47,004 bases of DNA. Source: an uncultured Alistipes sp. (GTDB lineage: Bacteria; Bacteroidota; Bacteroidia; Bacteroidales; Rikenellaceae). A program made the position numbers and the translations under genes. How positions within the stretch are numbered: position 1 is the first letter of the stretch; each line of letters begins with the position of its first letter. The notes beneath the pieces were generated by a model. The model ran no database searches. It had not been told where the DNA came from and was given only the letters and a program-made list of their open reading frames with translations. Location: the NCBI GenBank assembly GCA_949283205.1, contig CASDSD010000032.1:1-47004 (forward strand), in the 5' to 3' direction. Shown here piece after piece: positions 7,833-16,257 of this stretch.

Positions 7833-7889
7833 TCCGCAGCCGCCGCAAAACGGCCACGCCGCCCCACGCGGCACATGTACCGCCTGCCG

Positions 7890-8522
7890 TTACTCAACGC
7901 TGGTGAGGTAGATGTTGCGGAACTCGATCGGGCCGCCTTCACTCTGCAAGGCGATGAAGCCGTTCTTGTATTCTGCCGTGCCCTCATTCTGCAGCTCGCC
8001 GTTGATGTAGACGGTGATCTTGCCTCCGACACATGTTATGTCGGCCTCGTTCCACTCGCCCACGGCCTTCTCGCACTCGCCGCCGACACGCTCCTTGACG
8101 GGGAATTCGCCCACGCACTCTACCTCGGCTATCTTGGCGCCGCCAAGCATCACGAAGTCACCGGCACGCCCCGCCTTGAGCTGGCACTCCACAGCCGCCG
8201 GCCACACCTTGTCACCGTTCTGCACGCGCTGGAAGATACCGCTGTTCGTACCCTCGCCGCCAACCCAGCGCCACTCGACATGGAGCTGATAGTCGCCATA
8301 CTTCTTGTGGGTACGCATATAGCCGAACGGCTCTCCCTCGATACGGATGTTGCCGTCCCGGACGCTGAACACCTCGCTTGCCGGCACATCGCTCGCACTG
8401 TCTACGACACATACCCATCCATTGAGATCCTTGCCGTTGAACAACGAGGTTTTGTTACAGTCGGCACATGACGATACGATGGCCGCCATTGCGACCGCAG
8501 CAATAATGAATTTCACTTTCAT
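7890..8522 (-). CDS. Single-domain DUF1080 (3-keto-disaccharide hydrolase) lipoprotein
   Basis: A 210-residue lipoprotein (lipobox C19 in IVSSCAD) with one DUF1080 domain that fills the rest of the chain: it opens TSLFNGKDLNGWVCV, contains EGTNSGIFQRV and VYINGELQNEG, and ends GGPIEFRNIYLTSVE, all typical. It probably hydrolyses a 3-keto-glycoside at the cell surface or in the periplasm, as proposed for the family. It is the third copy of this domain within 4.4 kb and is divergent from the GH43 gene across a 329-bp region with promoters on both strands. Confidence 0.88.
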   Translation of the reverse strand: MKVKFIIAAVAMAAIVSSCADCNKTSLFNGKDLNGWVCVVDSASDVPASEVFSVRDGNIRIEGEPFGYMRTHKKYGDYQLHVEWRWVGGEGTNSGIFQRVQNGDKVWPAAVECQLKAGRAGDFVMLGGAKIAEVECVGEFPVKERVGGECEKAVGEWNEADITCVGGKITVYINGELQNEGTAEYKNGFIALQSEGGPIEFRNIYLTSVE

Positions 8523-8558
8523 GGTATTAAAAATACTTTTCCGTTAAACCTTTCAGCA

Positions 8559-8566
8559 CAAAAATA
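8559..8566 (-). promoter_or_regulatory. -7 promoter element before the single-domain DUF1080 gene
   Basis: Reads TATTTTTG on the minus strand (TAnnTTTG), 36 bp upstream of the start codon. A clear -33 element was not seen. Confidence 0.45.
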
Positions 8567-8741
8567 GCGATTAATCCACGATCGAAAAAAAATATTCCGT
8601 CTTTTTTCGTTATTTGTTACCTGCGGCAACACCGTTCCGCCACGAAGGACACAGATCATCCACGCCGCCACCACACCGAACATGCGATCCTGGCAATGGG
8701 GACTGCAATAGATATACGGGGACCCGAAAAGAGGTTTTTCG

Positions 8742-8773
8742 CTTGCCATTGCGCACGACTTTTCGTACCTTTG
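8742..8773 (+). promoter_or_regulatory. Promoter of the GH43 gene
   Basis: CTTG at 8742-8745 and a perfect TACCTTTG at 8766-8773 with a 20-bp spacer. Transcription would begin near 8780, so the true start codon must lie after that, at 8852 or 8867, not at the upstream in-frame ATG at 8696. Confidence 0.65.
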
Positions 8774-8851
8774 TCCGTAAGGAGAGCGCGACCGGACATG
8801 CCCGTGCCGCCATCGTCCTTTTCGTGGGACAGCCCACGATTCGTCGAAAAC

Positions 8852-10816
8852 ATGACCAAACACAAAATGAAGAGACCTCTTCTATCACTTCTCGCCGCCC
8901 TTGCCCTCACCGCGACTGCAGCGTATCCGGGCATGTGCCAGGCCGGCAATACCACGCCGCAAACGGACCCCGTCACGGAAAAGGACTATGCGGGATATCT
9001 GTTCGTCTATTTTACAGGGAACCACATATCGCAGGAGGCAATATGCTTCGCCGTCAGCTACGACGGTTTCAACTACCGCGCCCTGAACGGCAACCGTCCC
9101 GTTCTCGACTCGAAACGGATCAGCTCCACGGGCGGCATGCGCGACCCGCATATCCTGCGCGGCGAAGACGGCCGCACATTCTACATGGTTGCCACGGACA
9201 TGGTCTCGGACAACGGCTGGGACTCGAACCGCGCCATGGTGCTCATGCGCTCGACCGACCTGGTCAACTGGACCCACTCGGTGGTAAACATGCAGAAGCG
9301 TTACGAAGGACAGGAGAAGCTCAAGCGCGTGTGGGCGCCGCAGACGATCTATGATCCCGAAGCGGGCAAATACATGATATACTGGTCGATGAAATACGGC
9401 GACGGGCCGGACGTTATATATTACGCCTATGCCAACGAATCGTTCACCGACCTTGATGGAGAGCCGCAACCGCTCTTCATCCACGGGAACAGGCTCTCGT
9501 GCATCGACGGCGACATAGTGCTGCGAGACGGTGTCTACCACCTCTTCTACAAGACCGAGGGCCACGGCAACGGCATCAAGTCGGCCACCACGCAGTCGCT
9601 CACATCGGGCAAATGGGAGGAGCAGCCCGACTACAAGCAGCAGACGACAGACGCCGTCGAGGGTGCCGGGACATTCAAGCTCATAGGCGAGAACCGCTAC
9701 ATACTGATGTACGACGTCTACATGCGCGGCCGCTACCAGTTCACCGAGAGCAGTGACCTGCGCACGTTCCGCGTCATCGACCACGAGGTAAGCATGGACT
9801 TCCACCCGCGCCACGGTACCGTGATACCCGTCACGGCTGCGGAACTGCGGCAGCTTTTCGCCCGTTGGGGCCGCCCCGAGGGCATGCCCGAGCCGCCCAA
9901 GAACCCAATACTTACGGGCTACCATGCCGACCCCGAGATACTCTACTCGAACAAGACTGGCAAATACTACATCTACTCCACCACTGACGGTTATGACGGC
10001 TGGGGAGGCTGGTACTATACGGTCTTCTCGTCTGACGACCTGCAACAATGGAAGTACGAGGGTGTCGCCCTCGACCTGAAGGAACAGTCGCCGTGGGCCG
10101 ACGGTAACGCCTGGGCCCCCGCCATCGAAGAGAAACTCATCGACGGCGAGTATCGCTACTTTCTCTACTTCAGCGGCAACCCGAAGGCCGGCGGCGGCAA
10201 GCAGATAGGCGTGGCCGTATCCGATTCGCCAACGGGTCCCTTTACCGACATCGGACACCCGATCGTGACCGACTCGCCCACAGGCCACGGGCAGCAGATC
10301 GACGTCGACGTCTTCACCGACCCCGTCTCGGGCAAAGCATACCTCTATTGGGGCAACGGCTACATGGCCGGAGCGGAACTCAACAGGGACATGCTCTCGA
10401 TCAAGCCGCGCACGCTCAAGGTAATGACCCCCGAGGGCGGTACGCTTCAGGACTATGCCTACCGCGAGGCGCCATACGTATTCTACCGCAACGGACTCTA
10501 CTATTTCATGTGGTCGGTCGACGACACCGGCGCCGCAAACTATCATGTGGCATACGGCACGTCGCGTTCTCCTCTCGGCCCGATCGAGGTGGCGGACGAC
10601 CCCATAGTGATCATACAGGACCCCGGGCAGCAGATATACGGCACGGCACACAATTCGGTATTGCAGGTTCCGGGCACCGACGAGTGGTACATCGTCTACC
10701 ACCGCATAAACCGCAACCACATATCGGACGGTCCCGGCACGCACCGCGAGGTGTGCATCGACCCGCTCGAATTCAACGCCGACGGCACGATAAGCCGCGT
10801 GGCGCCGTCACGATAG
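8852..10816 (+). CDS. Tandem GH43-type glycosidase, exported
   Basis: About 654 residues (649 if the ATG at 8867 is used). A signal peptide (about 7-31) precedes two five-bladed propeller domains of the GH43 type. The first (about 45-350) has GMRDPHIL with D98, CIDGDIVLRDG and AVEGAGTF; the second (about 353-650) has GYHADPEIL, QIDVDVFTDP and YREAPYVF. Both therefore seem to keep the Asp/Asp/Glu set of the family. GH43 enzymes remove arabinose or xylose from plant polysaccharides; which subfamily applies is not determined. The gene leads a run with an esterase and an S9 peptidase. There is no SusC/SusD pair nearby, so it is not in a classical utilisation locus. Confidence 0.85.
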   Translation: MTKHKMKRPLLSLLAALALTATAAYPGMCQAGNTTPQTDPVTEKDYAGYLFVYFTGNHISQEAICFAVSYDGFNYRALNGNRPVLDSKRISSTGGMRDPHILRGEDGRTFYMVATDMVSDNGWDSNRAMVLMRSTDLVNWTHSVVNMQKRYEGQEKLKRVWAPQTIYDPEAGKYMIYWSMKYGDGPDVIYYAYANESFTDLDGEPQPLFIHGNRLSCIDGDIVLRDGVYHLFYKTEGHGNGIKSATTQSLTSGKWEEQPDYKQQTTDAVEGAGTFKLIGENRYILMYDVYMRGRYQFTESSDLRTFRVIDHEVSMDFHPRHGTVIPVTAAELRQLFARWGRPEGMPEPPKNPILTGYHADPEILYSNKTGKYYIYSTTDGYDGWGGWYYTVFSSDDLQQWKYEGVALDLKEQSPWADGNAWAPAIEEKLIDGEYRYFLYFSGNPKAGGGKQIGVAVSDSPTGPFTDIGHPIVTDSPTGHGQQIDVDVFTDPVSGKAYLYWGNGYMAGAELNRDMLSIKPRTLKVMTPEGGTLQDYAYREAPYVFYRNGLYYFMWSVDDTGAANYHVAYGTSRSPLGPIEVADDPIVIIQDPGQQIYGTAHNSVLQVPGTDEWYIVYHRINRNHISDGPGTHREVCIDPLEFNADGTISRVAPSR

Positions 10817-10879
10817 GGATATTCGCACATCCAGATCCAAACATACATTTATATCACTACTGCAAAACGCTGAAAAAGA

Positions 10880-11698
10880 ATGAAACGGACAATCATGACA
10901 CTTGCCGCACTGCTGGTCGCGCTTGCGGCGTCGGCTTTCACACGTCAGGAGATAAAGGTACACAGCACGGCCATGAACAAGGATATTCCTGTAATCGTGG
11001 CACTGCCCGACGGTTATGAGGCGATGAACGCCCTGCGCACGGTATACCTGCTGCACGGCTACGGCGACAACTACACCGCATGGAGCGAGAAGGGCGACGC
11101 CTGCCCCATGGCCGACACCTACGGCGTCATCATCGTCATGCCCGACGGAGGCTTCGACAGCTGGTATCTCGACAGTCCCGTCGACCCGACATACCGCTAC
11201 GAGACCTTCGTGGCAGACGAACTCATAGAGTATATCGACTCGCACTACCGCACCAAGGCGGAGCCTGCGGCACGCGCCATAGCGGGCCTGTCGATGGGCG
11301 GTCACGGAGCGCTCTACCTGGCCATACGCCACCAGGATGTCTTCGGTGCCGCCGGCAGCCTCTCGGGAGGTGTGGACATACGCCCCTTTCCCGAGAACTG
11401 GGGCATGTCGAAACGCCTCGGCACCATCACCGAACATCCCGACAACTGGGAGAAGAACACCGTCATCAACATGGTCGACCAGATCAATCCCGACTCGCTG
11501 CAGATCATCTTCGACTGCGGCACCGAGGATTTCTTCTACGAGGTGAACTGCGCCCTGCACGACAAGCTCATGGCGGCAGGCATACCCCACGACTTCTACC
11601 AGCGGCCCGGCGTACACAACTGGGACTACTGGAAATACTCGCTGAAATATCACATGCTCTTCTTCGACAAGTTCTTCCACTCGAATACGAACAACTAA
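10880..11698 (+). CDS. Exported CE1-like esterase (esterase D/feruloyl esterase family)
   Basis: A 272-residue alpha/beta-hydrolase with an N-terminal signal peptide (about 1-18, LLVALAASAFT). The fold begins VYLLHGYGDNYTAW (oxyanion region), the nucleophile elbow is GLSMGGHG with S138, and GVHNWDYWKYSLKYH near the end carries the histidine typical of the esterase D/feruloyl esterase-like group. It probably removes acyl groups from sugars; position beside a GH43 enzyme suggests plant cell-wall side chains (inference). It follows the GH43 gene by 63 bp and precedes the S9 peptidase by 10 bp, so these two are very likely co-transcribed. Confidence 0.85.
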   Translation: MKRTIMTLAALLVALAASAFTRQEIKVHSTAMNKDIPVIVALPDGYEAMNALRTVYLLHGYGDNYTAWSEKGDACPMADTYGVIIVMPDGGFDSWYLDSPVDPTYRYETFVADELIEYIDSHYRTKAEPAARAIAGLSMGGHGALYLAIRHQDVFGAAGSLSGGVDIRPFPENWGMSKRLGTITEHPDNWEKNTVINMVDQINPDSLQIIFDCGTEDFFYEVNCALHDKLMAAGIPHDFYQRPGVHNWDYWKYSLKYHMLFFDKFFHSNTNN

Positions 11699-11708
11699 CA
11701 TACAAGTC

Positions 11709-14171
11709 ATGAAAAAACTATCCTTACTGCTATTGCTGACGCTCTTCGTCACGGCTCTTCACGCTCAAGGCGACGAGACGGCGGCCAAACGCAACCGATA
11801 TGCCCTGGCGGAGCGTTTCACCGCGGGGAAACTCGGTAACATGCTCTTCTCTACCACGGTAGACCCTCACTGGTTCAAGTCGGGAGAAAAGTTCTGGTAC
11901 TCGTACAAGACAAGCCAGGGGACGCGATGGTATGTCGTCGACCCCGACAAGCGCCAGCGCAAACCGCTCTTCGACCACGCCAGGCTGGCGGCACAACTCA
12001 CCGAAATCGTGAAGGACCCCTTCATCGCCGAGCAGCTGCCCATCCGCAACCTCGAGGTCGACGAGGACGGACGCGCCTTCACCTTCGAGGTGGTCTCGTC
12101 GCAGGACGCCAAGCCCAAGGAGCTCTCGCGCGAGGACTCCCTTGCGGGCAAGAAACCCAGGAAGGCCGAGGGCAAGGAGGTGTTCTACTTCTCTTATGAC
12201 TACGAAAAGGGCGAGCTTACGCATCTCAAGGACAAGGAGAAGGAGACCAAGCAGCTGGGCTGGGCCTCCGTATCGCCCGACGGCAAGACCGTCGTATATG
12301 CCAAGGACATGAACCTCTACCGCATGTCGCGTGAGGATTACGAGAAGCTCAAGAAGGACGAGAAGGACTCGACCGTAGTCGAGACGCAGATCACCACCGA
12401 CGGAGTCAAGGACTTCGGCTACGGGCAGCCCTACAGCCTGCTCAACACCGACACCCTGTGCAACGGCAAGCGGCGCGGCGTCTACGGTCTCTGGTCGCCC
12501 GACTCGCGGTATTTCGCCACCATCGTCACCGACGACCGTGCCGTGCGCGAACTGTGGGTCATAAATTCGATGGCGCAGCCGCGTCCCACACTCGAGACAT
12601 ACAAGTACCAGATGCCGGGCGAGGCCGAGGCCCCGATCTACCACCTTTATCTCTTCGACATGACCGACAACTCGCGGCGCGAGATCGCCACGGGGCGGTT
12701 CAAGGACCAGACGCTGTCGATAGCCTCGAAGCCGCGCGAACAGAAACAGCGACACATGTACGACCAGCCGCGCGTATGGCTCGGCGACAACGAGCGCTTC
12801 TTCGTGACGCGTTCGAGCCGCGACCTGCACCGCATCGACATATGTTCATATACCATCGGGCAGGACACGCTGCGCCCCCTCATCGAGGAGCGCATGAACA
12901 CCTACATCGAGGTGCGCCCGCTCTCGGCCGTGGACAACGGGAAACAGCTCATACAGTGGAGCGAGCGTGACGGCTGGGGACACCTCTATCTGTATGACGA
13001 CCAGGGCAACCTCCTGCGCCGCCTGACGGAGGGCCCGTGGCACGTGCACGAGATCCTCGACGTGGACGAGAAGCACCGCACCGTATATTTCACCGGCATG
13101 GGACGCGAGGAGGGCGAAAACCCTTACTACCAGCACCTCTATTCGGTAAGTCTCGACGGCGGCGAGGTCAAGCTGCTCAACAAGGGAGACTACTTCCACT
13201 CGACGGAGGTGGACGACGCATGCCGTTACTTCGTCGACAACTACTCGCGCGTGGACACCATCCCCGAAACGGCACTGTACGACTGCCTGGGCAACAAGCT
13301 GATGGTACTCGAGACGAGCGACTTCTCGCAGCTGCTGGCCAACGGATACAAGTTCCCCGAGACCTTCACCGTGAAGGCCGCGGACGGTGTTACGGACCTC
13401 TACGGCGTGATGTACAAGCCCTTCGACTTCGACTCGACGAAGCGCTACCCCATCATCGACTACGTCTACCCGGGCCCGCAGGTCGAGGCCACGACATACC
13501 CCTACACGCGCATGAATGTCCGCACCGACCGTCTGGCACAGGCGGGATTCATCGTCATCACGGTGGGTAACCGCGGCGGCCATCCCGACCGCTCGAAGTG
13601 GTATCACAACTACGGCTACGGCAACCTGCGCGACTACGGCCTCGCCGACCAAAAGGCGGCCATCGAGCAGCTCGCGGCACGCTACGACTATATCGACATC
13701 GACCGCGTGGGAATACACGGCCACTCGGGCGGCGGCTTCATGTCGACGGCGGCCATACTGCAATACCCCGACTTCTTCAAGGCGGCGGTATCGTGCGCCG
13801 GCAACCACGACAACCGCATCTACAACCGCTGGTGGAGCGAGACCCACCACGGCGTCAAGGAGCAGGTAAGCGACAAGGGCGACACCACCTTCGTCTACCA
13901 CATCAGCACCAATCCCGAGATAGCACGCCGCCTCAAGGGCCATCTGCTGCTCGTGCACGGCGACATCGACAACAACGTCCACCCGGGCAATACGCTGCGT
14001 GTGGTCGACGCCCTGATCCGCGCCAACAAACGTTTCGACATGCTCATGCTGCCGCAGCAGCGCCACGGCTTCGGCGACATGAACGAATACTTCTACTGGC
14101 GCATGGTCGACTACTTCACCGACTACCTGATCGACGGCCGCCAGACCGAGGTCGACATACCGCAACGGTAA
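11709..14171 (+). CDS. Dipeptidyl peptidase IV-like S9 family serine peptidase
   Basis: An 820-residue exported peptidase: signal peptide to about residue 19, a long beta-propeller (about 40-540) and a C-terminal alpha/beta-hydrolase domain. The catalytic triad reads S673 (GHSGGG), D754 (VHGDIDNNVH) and H786 (QQRHGF). The length and the SGGGFMS context fit the S9B (DPP-IV) branch, which clips X-Pro dipeptides from peptides in the periplasm. The first propeller part is rich in Lys/Glu (about residues 135-230). It follows the esterase by 10 bp; the terminator at 14192 closes the run. Confidence 0.9.
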   Translation: MKKLSLLLLLTLFVTALHAQGDETAAKRNRYALAERFTAGKLGNMLFSTTVDPHWFKSGEKFWYSYKTSQGTRWYVVDPDKRQRKPLFDHARLAAQLTEIVKDPFIAEQLPIRNLEVDEDGRAFTFEVVSSQDAKPKELSREDSLAGKKPRKAEGKEVFYFSYDYEKGELTHLKDKEKETKQLGWASVSPDGKTVVYAKDMNLYRMSREDYEKLKKDEKDSTVVETQITTDGVKDFGYGQPYSLLNTDTLCNGKRRGVYGLWSPDSRYFATIVTDDRAVRELWVINSMAQPRPTLETYKYQMPGEAEAPIYHLYLFDMTDNSRREIATGRFKDQTLSIASKPREQKQRHMYDQPRVWLGDNERFFVTRSSRDLHRIDICSYTIGQDTLRPLIEERMNTYIEVRPLSAVDNGKQLIQWSERDGWGHLYLYDDQGNLLRRLTEGPWHVHEILDVDEKHRTVYFTGMGREEGENPYYQHLYSVSLDGGEVKLLNKGDYFHSTEVDDACRYFVDNYSRVDTIPETALYDCLGNKLMVLETSDFSQLLANGYKFPETFTVKAADGVTDLYGVMYKPFDFDSTKRYPIIDYVYPGPQVEATTYPYTRMNVRTDRLAQAGFIVITVGNRGGHPDRSKWYHNYGYGNLRDYGLADQKAAIEQLAARYDYIDIDRVGIHGHSGGGFMSTAAILQYPDFFKAAVSCAGNHDNRIYNRWWSETHHGVKEQVSDKGDTTFVYHISTNPEIARRLKGHLLLVHGDIDNNVHPGNTLRVVDALIRANKRFDMLMLPQQRHGFGDMNEYFYWRMVDYFTDYLIDGRQTEVDIPQR

Positions 14172-14191
14172 CGTCCGCATGCGCGGCACAG

Positions 14192-14226
14192 ACGCCCGAG
14201 CCGGAGACGGTCCGGGCGTTTTCTTC
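14192..14226 (+). terminator. Terminator after the S9 peptidase gene
   Basis: ACGCCCG (14192-14198) pairs with CGGGCGT (14213-14219), with further G/C pairs possible inside, followed by TTTTCTT. Confidence 0.75.
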
Positions 14227-14257
14227 GGCCGGGCGGCTGAAAATGGATTATTTTCGC

Positions 14258-14265
14258 TAACTTTG
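14258..14265 (+). promoter_or_regulatory. -7 promoter element before the beta-helix gene
   Basis: TAACTTTG, a perfect TAnnTTTG match, 33 bp before the ATG at 14298; no good -33 element. It favours the ATG over the in-frame TTG at 14274. Confidence 0.5.
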
Positions 14266-14297
14266 GATAATTATTGACACATAAAATTCTTCCGTAC

Positions 14298-15365
14298 ATG
14301 AGCATCGCAATACGCATCATCACCGCAGCGGCGGCAATAAGCGCCGCGATGGCATCCTTCGCACAAACGCCGCCCTCGGACAAGGGGTTCGTCATCGTGA
14401 CCGACTACATCACGGCAGACGGCCGCACGGACGTCAGCGGCGCCATACAGCAGATCATAGACGACAACCCCAACCGCACGATATATTTCCCGGACGGGGT
14501 ATATCTCATCTCCCGGCCAATACTCACTCCGGCCGAACCTACGAAGAGCGTCGCACTCGAGCTGTCGAACTACGCCGTCATCAAGGCCGTGCCCGAGTGG
14601 TCGCACGATGAGGCGATGATACGCCTCGGGGGCAAGGATCCCGCCAACAACATCACCACCCCGGGCAGCAACTACTACCTCTCGGGCGGCGTCATCGACG
14701 GCAGCGGCGTCGCCAAAGGCATATCCATCGACAGCGGCCGCGAGACCGTCATCCGCGACACCTCGATAAAGGACGTCACCACGGGCATACACATCAAGCA
14801 CGGCGCAAACAGCGGCTCCTCCGACAGCGACATCCACGATGTCAACATCACGGGCAACAACCGTCCGGGCTCGGTCGGCGTGCTGGTAGAGAGCTGCGAC
14901 AACACCTTCACCAACATGCGCATCGGCGGCGTATATACAGGATTCCGCATACGCGGCCAGGCCAACAGCCTGCGCAACATACATCCGCTCTATTACGGAG
15001 CCTCGGACGAGAGCTATGTCTCGACCTGCGGCTTTGCCGACGAAGGGGGCAACAACTGGTACGACTTCTGCTACAGCGACGAGTTCGCCACGGGCTTCAT
15101 ATGCACCGGCCGCAGCCTCTACGACAACTGCTACGTATACTGGTACTCGAAGCGCGGGACGAAACATACGGCCTTCCGTGCCCCGGGACGGTTCGAATCC
15201 GACATTATCAACCCCAACGTGGGACATTTCGGCCATAACGCCACCAAAGAAAATGTCGTTCTCGAGGTTGGCGAGGCGGGCGGCCGGGGAAAGATCATAA
15301 ACCCCTACGTACGCGACCCGCACGTGGTAACCGACAACACACATGTCGAATATCTGAAGGAGTAG
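14298..15365 (+). CDS. Exported right-handed parallel beta-helix protein (pectate-lyase-superfamily-like)
   Basis: About 355 residues with a signal peptide (about 1-20, AAAAISAAMASFAQ). The opening VTDYITADGRTDVSGAIQQI and TIYFPDGVYLIS matches the pectate lyase superfamily/GH28-like N-terminal segment. The rest is a ladder of short repeats with D/N turns (GGVIDGSGVAKGISIDSGRE, RDTSIKDVTTGIHIKHG), as in a right-handed parallel beta-helix. I could not identify catalytic residues, so it may be a glycosidase, a lyase or a binding protein. It has its own promoter and precedes truA by 53 bp. Confidence 0.7.
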   Translation: MSIAIRIITAAAAISAAMASFAQTPPSDKGFVIVTDYITADGRTDVSGAIQQIIDDNPNRTIYFPDGVYLISRPILTPAEPTKSVALELSNYAVIKAVPEWSHDEAMIRLGGKDPANNITTPGSNYYLSGGVIDGSGVAKGISIDSGRETVIRDTSIKDVTTGIHIKHGANSGSSDSDIHDVNITGNNRPGSVGVLVESCDNTFTNMRIGGVYTGFRIRGQANSLRNIHPLYYGASDESYVSTCGFADEGGNNWYDFCYSDEFATGFICTGRSLYDNCYVYWYSKRGTKHTAFRAPGRFESDIINPNVGHFGHNATKENVVLEVGEAGGRGKIINPYVRDPHVVTDNTHVEYLKE

Positions 15366-15418
15366 GCACGAAACTAATCGGCAAGAGACTGACGAAGCGA
15401 CACTAAAATGTCCGGGAC

Positions 15419-16177
15419 ATGCGGTATTTCATAGAGTTGAGTTATGACGGCGCGGCCTACTGCGGCTGGCAGCGCCAGCGCGACGTGGCCACGGTGCAGC
15501 AGACGCTGGAGACGGCCCTCACGACGCTTCTGCGCCGCGACACGGAGACCGTGGGCGCGGGCCGTACCGACACGGGCGTCAACGCATCGTATTATGTGGC
15601 CCATTTCGATACTGCCGAGCCGATTGACTGCACGCATCTTACGGCCAAGCTCAACCGCATGCTGCCTGCGGACATAGCCGTATTCGCCGTGACTCCCGTC
15701 GCGGAAGGGGCGCACGCCCGCTTCGATGCCGTGGAGCGCGAATACAGCTATTACATCTGCCGCCGCAAGGACCCATTCCGCCGGTTCTCGTCATGGCAGT
15801 ACGGCGTCAGCCTGGATGTTGAGGCGATGAACCACGCCGCGGCATTGCTGACGGCGGTGGACGACTTCACCACATTCGCCAAGCTCAACTCCAACAACAA
15901 GACCAACATCTGCCGCGTCATGCGGGCCGAGTGGCGGCAGGACGGCGACCTGCTCACCTTCACCATCCGAGCCGACCGTTTCCTGCGCAACATGGTGCGC
16001 TCGATCGTGGGGACGCTTGTCGATGTCGGCCGCGGCCGATACACGGTTGCGCAGTTCGAGGATATAGTCCGCAGCCGCGACCTCTCGCGCGCGAGTGCGG
16101 GGGCTCCGGCACAGGGGCTCTTCCTGAGCGACGTGCGCTACCCTGCCGAACTGTTCGTGCGCAGCGACAGGAGATAA
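15419..16177 (+). CDS. truA: tRNA pseudouridine synthase A
   Basis: A 252-residue cytoplasmic enzyme that makes pseudouridine at positions 38-40 of tRNA anticodon stems. It opens RYFIELSYDGAAYCGWQRQ, and the catalytic aspartate is D51 in the invariant GAGRTDTGV. The second half has FLRNMVRSIVGTLVDVGRGR, also diagnostic. Full family length. It is convergent with lpd and shares its terminator. Confidence 0.97.
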   Translation: MRYFIELSYDGAAYCGWQRQRDVATVQQTLETALTTLLRRDTETVGAGRTDTGVNASYYVAHFDTAEPIDCTHLTAKLNRMLPADIAVFAVTPVAEGAHARFDAVEREYSYYICRRKDPFRRFSSWQYGVSLDVEAMNHAAALLTAVDDFTTFAKLNSNNKTNICRVMRAEWRQDGDLLTFTIRADRFLRNMVRSIVGTLVDVGRGRYTVAQFEDIVRSRDLSRASAGAPAQGLFLSDVRYPAELFVRSDRR

Positions 16178-16197
16178 TCGCGCAGCCGCATACAACG

Positions 16198-16232
16198 AAA
16201 AGCGCTTCGGAATACAGGTCCGAAGCGCTTTT
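16198..16232. terminator. Bidirectional terminator between truA and lpd
   Basis: A perfect 14-bp inverted repeat (AAAAGCGCTTCGGA at 16198-16211, complement at 16219-16232) with a 7-nt loop. Both arms end in T-runs on their own strand, so it can serve both convergent genes. Confidence 0.92.
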
Positions 16233-16257
16233 CACATACGTCGGGACAGCCCGACGG

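Noticed and set aside
8885-10744. 619-codon minus-strand frame over the GH43 gene
   Set aside because: Shadow of the GH43 gene: composition is repetitive Arg/Val/Asp and no start context or motif supports it.
12846-14189. 447-codon minus-strand frame over the S9 peptidase
   Set aside because: Antisense shadow of a gene with an intact catalytic triad.
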